A DNA stretch of 19,241 nucleotides from positions 1-19,241 of the forward strand of contig JAMOPX010000051.1 in assembly GCA_027064285.1 (NCBI GenBank), in the 5' to 3' direction. The first letter of the stretch is position 1, and each line of letters starts with the position of its first letter. The DNA comes from Desulfobacterales bacterium (GTDB taxonomy: Bacteria; Desulfobacterota; DSM-4660; Desulfatiglandales; JALVZP01). A program made the position numbers and the translations under genes. Below are positions 14,151-19,241 of this stretch, one piece after another. The notes below the pieces were generated by a model. That model was not told where the DNA came from. It ran no database searches and saw only the letters and a list, made by a program, of their open reading frames with translations.

Positions 14151-15506
14151 TTATTTGGGCTGATAACCCATCTCTCTCAAAAACTTTGGTATCAGAGATG
14201 CATCTCTTGGTCCTATTACTATCTCCCAGTCAGGTAATTCATCTTCTAATTCGCCAGCAATTGCGGCAGCGTATCCAGGAATAATTATCCTCTTCTTGGC
14301 CACTTTTTCTGCAATACCACATTTCTTTACAAATGAAGCTACAAGGTCACCTGAGAACTTACCTGCTGCCCATGCAGTCATAACAGAAAGCCCCTCTGTA
14401 TCCATTATAAGAAGCCAGCTTGGAACTCTGCTTCCCTCTATTTCTCCACTTACTATGAAGTAAGTGAGAGAGAAGTTTGTGGTTATAAGCACAGGAGAAT
14501 TTTCATCAGGTGAATTGATCTCATATATTCCTTCTGTTACCGTCATTGGTCTTTGAGGATCAGTAAAGATATTCAATCTTTCTACAAGGAGTGGAAATAG
14601 ACTTTCCCCTCTAAAATCAGAAAGCACCACCATGCTTCCATATTTTGGAATAAGCATGGCTGCTATCATGGTTTCTATATCTAAATTGCTTGCCATCTCA
14701 CAGGGAAATGTTATGGTTGGAAAACCAAGTGCCCTGTTTCCTGCTTTAAGAGCTGCTCTTCTTATTGCTACCATGTCCTGAAATAGCTGTTTCATTTCTC
14801 TTGAACCAGGATCAAGCACAAGTTCCTTAAGTCCCATTCCAGTAAGCTTTTCAGTAAGAGGAATAAGTCCTTCAATATTTTCCGCCTTAACAGCAAGAGG
14901 AAGTTTCATCTCCTTTGCCATGTTTCCCATTTCATCTACATTATCCTTAGTGGCTGCATAAAGAAGAGGTCTTTTGAATGAACAGGCTGCAGCTGCTTCC
15001 TTTAGTACATCAGGTTTTTCACTCATAAGAACAAGACAGAATTCACTTTCTCTTGCTATCTTCTCTGCAGCAGCTTTGAACTTGTTTGCATCTCCATCCA
15101 CATCCTTTAAAGCGACAAATTCAGGTCTTAGGTTTAGTCCAACTCTCTCATACTGAAATGCATTCCACTCCTTTAGTTTCCTGTCAAGTGTGTCCATATC
15201 TATATCAGATCCTACAAGCACTCCTATTGCAGTTGGATTATAGAATGTCTTTTCATGTCGGAACATTACTGTTTCACCGCCCACCTTAAATGCCCTAACT
15301 CCTGCTCCTATCTGAACAGGCCTTATTGGTGGAGCAGATGCCTCTGCTAACTTTTCTCTTGCCTCATCAGATATATAAGGGCATTGATCTAATTCTGCCT
15401 TACCTGCAGCAAGATTCATGGCAAAAGCTAAACAGGTGGGCACTCCACATTCACCACAATTTGTCTTTGGTAAAAGCTTAAATATCTGAATTCCAGTCAG
15501 ACCCAT
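14151..15506 (-). CDS. acsC: Corrinoid/iron-sulfur protein large subunit (acetyl-CoA pathway)
   Basis: AcsC is the large (gamma) subunit of the CFeSP that carries the methyl group on cobalamin from AcsE to AcsB. The N-terminus has the [4Fe-4S] motif of this family, C17-x2-C20-x4-C25-x16-C42 (LPKTNCGECGVPTCLAFAMN), whose cluster activates the corrinoid. A TIM-barrel middle follows, and the C-terminal B12-binding region contains LLIMDTEGLSVMTAWAAGKF and IIIPGYAAAIAGELEDEL. Its 451 residues are normal for the family. The ATG has GAGGAG 8 nt upstream. It follows acsB after a 75-bp spacer with a hairpin. Its partner subunit AcsD is not encoded beside it, although the active protein is a heterodimer. 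Confidence 0.95.
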   Translation of the reverse strand: MGLTGIQIFKLLPKTNCGECGVPTCLAFAMNLAAGKAELDQCPYISDEAREKLAEASAPPIRPVQIGAGVRAFKVGGETVMFRHEKTFYNPTAIGVLVGSDIDMDTLDRKLKEWNAFQYERVGLNLRPEFVALKDVDGDANKFKAAAEKIARESEFCLVLMSEKPDVLKEAAAACSFKRPLLYAATKDNVDEMGNMAKEMKLPLAVKAENIEGLIPLTEKLTGMGLKELVLDPGSREMKQLFQDMVAIRRAALKAGNRALGFPTITFPCEMASNLDIETMIAAMLIPKYGSMVVLSDFRGESLFPLLVERLNIFTDPQRPMTVTEGIYEINSPDENSPVLITTNFSLTYFIVSGEIEGSRVPSWLLIMDTEGLSVMTAWAAGKFSGDLVASFVKKCGIAEKVAKKRIIIPGYAAAIAGELEDELPDWEIVIGPRDASLIPKFLREMGYQPK

Positions 15507-15535
15507 TGTTTCATCTCCTCTCTTCTTTTATTTTT

Positions 15536-15565
15536 AAGGCCCAACCTTAAAAGAGGTCAGGCCTT
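15536..15565. promoter_or_regulatory. Intercistronic hairpin between acsB and acsC
   Basis: AAGGCC pairs with GGCCTT and, past a symmetric two-base internal mismatch, ACCT pairs with AGGT around a 6-nt loop. In the transcribed (minus) direction it lies about 16 nt past the acsB stop, is followed by an A-rich stretch and is not a standard terminator. It could protect or process the acsAB part of the mRNA, or act as a partial terminator. On the plus strand it would be followed by TTTTTATACTTTTT, but no plus-strand gene ends here. Confidence 0.5.
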
Positions 15566-15581
15566 TTTATACTTTTTATAT

Positions 15582-17792
15582 TTATCCCATTATTGGTGGC
15601 ATCTTAAGTGCAGGATGATCCTTCTTCTTTAAGAACTCAAGAACTGTTGCCTCATCAGTTCCAACTGTCTCATCAGCGATCCTATCCAACAGATCAGGAA
15701 CTCCCACTTCCTTAGCCCTTTGTTCAAATCTTTCTCTTATCTCTTCTTTAAGAGATTTTGGCATCCATACAAGTCTTAATATACCACCATCTCCTTTAAG
15801 GAACTTTCTTTGGGCGATATTAAACTTAGAATGACCCAAAAATCCTGGTGACTGCTGTCCACCACCCATCATACCTGCAAGGGTTGTGAACTTCATTCCA
15901 CATGGAGTATCTCCTGTATAATCCCTGTGAACAGTCATTATTCCATTGCAATTTGGAAGAACTGCTGCAATACATTCACAACAACCGCAGGTAGTCATTG
16001 GATAATGTACAATGCTGTACATGCATACTCTTTCTACTGTCTGACGGGATGTCTTAAATACAAACTCATTTACTCCTTTGAATTCACCTTTTTCTTCATC
16101 CAAGACTTCACCTTTTTCTACAGGCTGATTAGGTCCTGTTGGATTGATCTTATGAGCTGCCTTACAATCAAGCCAGTTATATGCACCACAAAGTCCTGTT
16201 CTCTCTGGACTAACTACACATACATGATTTGGTGCAAATGATTGACAAAGGGTACAGGAGTAAAAGATATCCACATCCTCATCTGTCATCTTTTCAACCC
16301 TTTCATCTCTCTTCTTATATTCAGCTCTTGCTTTTTCTACAAACTTCTCCACATCTTCTGGTTTTGTATATAGAGTAACTTGCACTTTATCTAATATGCT
16401 TCCAAAGTCCTGATGAAATTTTGCATGGAGAATTTTCCCTATATGCTTTAATGTGAATCCTTTTTCTGTTGCCTTTTTACTAATCCTGATCCATGCAATA
16501 TCTCTTTGTCCAATGTGCATAATATACTGAGCATAGTTTATAAAATGATGGATCTGCCTTTCCAGTATTGGTTCAAAATCTTCCTGCATCTCACGACCTG
16601 CTACCTGGACATGTATTGCCAATGGCCATGATTTTCCTTCAAGCTCAGGTATATCAGGTCCTATTATCTCAATCTTTCCATCTTCTATCTCATTCATATC
16701 TACCATCTTACAAAGTTCTACTGCTAAGGCCTTTCCACCAAATTCACAGTACAGATCATCCTTCCTTACTCTTTCACCTTCAAATGCTGGACCATATGCA
16801 ACAGGAATATCTATCTCTGTAATCGTGACTTTTACTCCTCTTACTTCTATTGACTTAGATACTATCTCATCATGTTTTACATTTGCAACTATATGCTCAT
16901 ATGGACATATACCAGTGACACGAATCTCAGGAATGTCTGTATCTGCAATGACTGGAACTCCCCAGTTTATTGCACCTGCTGCATTTGCTGCCCATTCTGC
17001 ATTAACTTCCCCTAATGCGTTTACAAATGCAAATACTCTGTCTTTGCAATATGTAAGGATCTCCTTATAATTACCTGGCTGCATCCCTCCAAATGCCATA
17101 GCAACCCTACATGCAAATCCTAATGAAAACACAACAGAAGAAATATCAGGGCCAAATGGAATAAGACGAGTATTCCATCCGATCTGAACCCCTTGTTCTA
17201 TAAGCTGTTCAGCAAAGGTGGTTCCATTCTGATTTGCATGCATAAGTACATAAATGCTTTTTACCTGATATTCCTCAGCTATCTTTTTTGCAGTTTCTGA
17301 ATCAGGTGCTGCTCCTACTATTGCCGCAAATCCAGCAGTACTTCCATCCACACATTCCACACCTCTTTTTCTCATGATATTATCATCTGCTGCACCAAGC
17401 CATATCTTTCCATTTTCTACATCAGGATCTTCCACACCTGGCTGATAAAAATCAGGATCTTCAACATATCTTATTGCCTCTACTATCTCCTCTGCAAAAA
17501 GAGCTGCCATTCCAGCATCAAGTATCGGCCCCAGATATGGTAGATGACAGTCTCTTTTAATATGTGGTGGAAGTAAAGCCCTTGCCAACTCTAAAGGCTT
17601 TTTTGCAGAATCCAGATCTGTCACCTTTATTCCTGTAAGAGAATAGATTATAGGCAAATAATAGGCAGTATCTGGAAACTCCAACTTCTGGCTTCCACCA
17701 TATTTTTCAAGCGCCTTTTTATATATTCCTTCTGCCTTAGAAACTATATTATATGCTCCTTGAACCACTGCAAATGCTACTAATTTTGACAT
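15582..17792 (-). CDS. acsB: Acetyl-CoA synthase, CODH/ACS complex alpha/beta-type subunit
   Basis: AcsB condenses CO, the CFeSP methyl group and CoA to acetyl-CoA at the nickel-iron-sulfur A-cluster. The 736-residue protein keeps all A-cluster ligands: C513, C516, C525 and C535 (SCTLCQSFAPNHVC then TGLCGAYNW) and the CGC motif C602-G603-C604 (TTCGCCECIAA) that holds the distal Ni. These sit seven residues beyond the Moorella positions as I remember them. The N-terminal domain of about 310 residues that docks on CO dehydrogenase is present, so this is the full bacterial form, not the short archaeal CdhC. Nearby GQQSPGFLGHSKFNIAQRKF is typical. GGGAGG lies 8 nt before the ATG; acsA ends 33 nt upstream. 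Confidence 0.97.
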   Translation of the reverse strand: MSKLVAFAVVQGAYNIVSKAEGIYKKALEKYGGSQKLEFPDTAYYLPIIYSLTGIKVTDLDSAKKPLELARALLPPHIKRDCHLPYLGPILDAGMAALFAEEIVEAIRYVEDPDFYQPGVEDPDVENGKIWLGAADDNIMRKRGVECVDGSTAGFAAIVGAAPDSETAKKIAEEYQVKSIYVLMHANQNGTTFAEQLIEQGVQIGWNTRLIPFGPDISSVVFSLGFACRVAMAFGGMQPGNYKEILTYCKDRVFAFVNALGEVNAEWAANAAGAINWGVPVIADTDIPEIRVTGICPYEHIVANVKHDEIVSKSIEVRGVKVTITEIDIPVAYGPAFEGERVRKDDLYCEFGGKALAVELCKMVDMNEIEDGKIEIIGPDIPELEGKSWPLAIHVQVAGREMQEDFEPILERQIHHFINYAQYIMHIGQRDIAWIRISKKATEKGFTLKHIGKILHAKFHQDFGSILDKVQVTLYTKPEDVEKFVEKARAEYKKRDERVEKMTDEDVDIFYSCTLCQSFAPNHVCVVSPERTGLCGAYNWLDCKAAHKINPTGPNQPVEKGEVLDEEKGEFKGVNEFVFKTSRQTVERVCMYSIVHYPMTTCGCCECIAAVLPNCNGIMTVHRDYTGDTPCGMKFTTLAGMMGGGQQSPGFLGHSKFNIAQRKFLKGDGGILRLVWMPKSLKEEIRERFEQRAKEVGVPDLLDRIADETVGTDEATVLEFLKKKDHPALKMPPIMG

Positions 17793-17825
17793 AATTTATT
17801 CCTCCCTTCCTGAGAGTAGTTTATT

Positions 17826-19241
17826 TTATATTTCCATTTCCCGTCTGGCTGCTATATCAGCCAATGTCTTTTCACGTGTCTTATCAATACCAAGCTCTTT
17901 GCGTTTTTTATCTATATGAGCAATCATCTTTTGTGCCATCTCCTTTGGATCCTTTGCTACATCCCACATTCCACCGTAAATCTTTTCAAACTCTTTGAAT
18001 AGATATTCCTTAAATTCTGGGGCCCCATCTACAGGAAGATGCCCACCAAATACTGTATATACTCCTGACACTACAAAATAATGTCCTATGGAAATAGCCT
18101 TTTCACTCATCCATTCTGGTGCTGCACCTGCTACAGGGAGAGCGCTTATATCATTTGCCCCTGCTACCTTTGCTGCTTCTGCGGCTGCCATAAGGATCCT
18201 GCTATTATCTACGCAGGAACCCATATGGAGAACAGGAGGAATTCCTACTGCCTCACATATCTCTGCCAAGCCTGGACCACAGAATACCTGTGCAGATTCT
18301 GGCGTAAGCAATCCTGCTTTAGCACAGGCAATGGCATTACATCCTGTAGTAAGAACTATAACATCATTCTTTATAAGCTCTTTTACAACTTCTACATGAA
18401 AGCTATCATGGGGTATTCTTGCATTATTACAACCAACAACTCCAGCTACACCTCTAATCCTGCCATTTACTATATTATCAACCAGAGGAGCATATGATCC
18501 TCTGAATGTTCCACCCAAGCAATAGTTTATTGCTTCATAGCTGAATCCTGCTACAAGCTCTTGTTTCTCATCAGGGATGATTACTGGTTTTTCTCTATTT
18601 GGGAAGTTTTCAATAGCAAGTCTTACTATCTTTAATGCATCTTCATAAGCAGAATGTTCATCAAATTCAATATGAACACAATGTCCAGATCTTATCTTTG
18701 CCCTTGGGTTGGTGGTAATAATCTTAGTGTGGAAACACTCAGCTACATTTGCGATATTTTCCATTATACACTGTACATCCACTATCATCGCGTCTACAGC
18801 ACCTGTAACAATGGCAAGTTCTTGCTGTAGGAAGTTTCCTGCTAATGGAATACCGTGCCTCATAAGAACTTCATTTGCTGTACAGCAAATTCCCGCTATC
18901 TGAATCCCCTTTGCTCCTTTTTCTTTTGCAAGCTGCTGCATTTCAGGAGAATTTGCTGCAGCAACTATCATCTCACTTAAAAGTGGCTCATGACCATGAA
19001 CAATTATATTTACATGGTCTTCTTTCAGCACTCCAAGATTTGCGGTACTTTTTAGTGGAAATGGGCAACCAAACAAGACATCTTGTAAATCTGTGGCAAT
19101 CATTGAGCCACCCCATCCATCAGCAATAGCAGCTCTTGTGCACTGATGGACAATATTTTCATAATCCTGATCCACTCCTATATGGGTTCTATGCATAATC
19201 TCAACAATTTCTCTATCTATTCCTCTGGGAATTACTCCCAG
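17826..19241 (-). CDS. acsA: Carbon monoxide dehydrogenase catalytic subunit of CODH/ACS (partial, 5' end outside the window)
   Basis: AcsA/CooS interconverts CO2 and CO at the Ni-4Fe-5S C-cluster and passes CO through a tunnel to AcsB. The frame runs to the right edge, where the 15 codons before the internal ATG 19196 read LGVIPRGIDREIVEI, a conserved CODH segment, so 19196 is not the start. The 471 visible residues hold the C-cluster ligands: His in VHGHEP, and Cys in GICCTANE, VDVQC, VVGCNNAR, TTGCNAIAC and HMGSC. The N-terminal B- and D-cluster cysteines must lie outside. Being followed by acsB identifies it as the CODH of the CODH/ACS complex rather than a monofunctional CooS. Confidence 0.95.
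   Translation of the reverse strand: MGVIPRGIDREIVEIMHRTHIGVDQDYENIVHQCTRAAIADGWGGSMIATDLQDVLFGCPFPLKSTANLGVLKEDHVNIIVHGHEPLLSEMIVAAANSPEMQQLAKEKGAKGIQIAGICCTANEVLMRHGIPLAGNFLQQELAIVTGAVDAMIVDVQCIMENIANVAECFHTKIITTNPRAKIRSGHCVHIEFDEHSAYEDALKIVRLAIENFPNREKPVIIPDEKQELVAGFSYEAINYCLGGTFRGSYAPLVDNIVNGRIRGVAGVVGCNNARIPHDSFHVEVVKELIKNDVIVLTTGCNAIACAKAGLLTPESAQVFCGPGLAEICEAVGIPPVLHMGSCVDNSRILMAAAEAAKVAGANDISALPVAGAAPEWMSEKAISIGHYFVVSGVYTVFGGHLPVDGAPEFKEYLFKEFEKIYGGMWDVAKDPKEMAQKMIAHIDKKRKELGIDKTREKTLADIAARREMEI

Noticed and set aside
15536..15565. Rho-independent terminator on the plus strand
   Set aside because: The T-rich side faces the plus strand, where no gene ends; all genes here are on the minus strand, so it was kept only as an intercistronic hairpin.
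1..19241. tRNA, rRNA or CRISPR array
   Set aside because: No cloverleaf-like, ribosomal or regularly spaced repeat sequence was seen on reading the intergenic regions; the repeats present are two- or three-copy elements without spacer periodicity.

Overview
The window is AT-rich DNA from an anaerobic bacterium that has the bacterial Wood-Ljungdahl (reductive acetyl-CoA) pathway and type IV pili. AGA/AGG arginine and ATA isoleucine codons are used heavily, as is common in low-GC thermophiles. The pathway genes, the paired PilT/PilU-type ATPases followed by a zinc-ribbon protein, and the IS1 relic fit a Desulfobacterota/Thermodesulfobacteriota-like organism. That assignment is inference: there is no rRNA and no search was possible.

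Layout. (1) 1-392 is debris: the end of an IS1-family transposase followed by a broken zinc-ribbon ORF. (2) 393-1701 (minus) holds a lipid/diacylglycerol-kinase-family gene and a small unknown gene. (3) 1702-4008 holds purC and a one-nucleotide-spaced gene for an unusual receiver-domain protein (both minus). They are bracketed by two direct copies of a compound palindromic element and, further out, by an inverted AT-rich repeat. (4) 4009-7207 (plus) is a tight operon behind a good sigma70-type promoter: pilT, a pilU-like paralogue, a zinc-ribbon/degenerate-receiver protein and a small helical protein. (5) 7204-12289 (minus) is a compact operon pyrG, unknown gene, der, Nudix hydrolase, GHMP kinase; its last stop codon overlaps the stop of the pilus operon. 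(6) 12358-13176 (plus) is a lone ATP-grasp gene. (7) 13225 to the right edge (minus) is acsA (5' end outside the window), acsB, acsC, acsE, ending at a strong hairpin.

How the genes work together. AcsA (CO dehydrogenase) and AcsB (acetyl-CoA synthase) form the bifunctional complex. AcsE moves the methyl group from methyltetrahydrofolate to the corrinoid iron-sulfur protein, of which AcsC is the large subunit. The small subunit gene acsD is not between acsC and acsE and not elsewhere in the window. The pil operon supplies retraction motors plus two probable accessory proteins. pyrG and purC supply nucleotides, and der serves ribosome assembly.

Most novel-looking material: the compound palindromic element around the purC unit, whose stem arms differ between copies by coordinated base changes; the receiver protein with a large insertion after its phospho-acceptor; and several start-site corrections (purC GTG 3561, zinc-ribbon protein TTG 6291, acsE ATG 14130).
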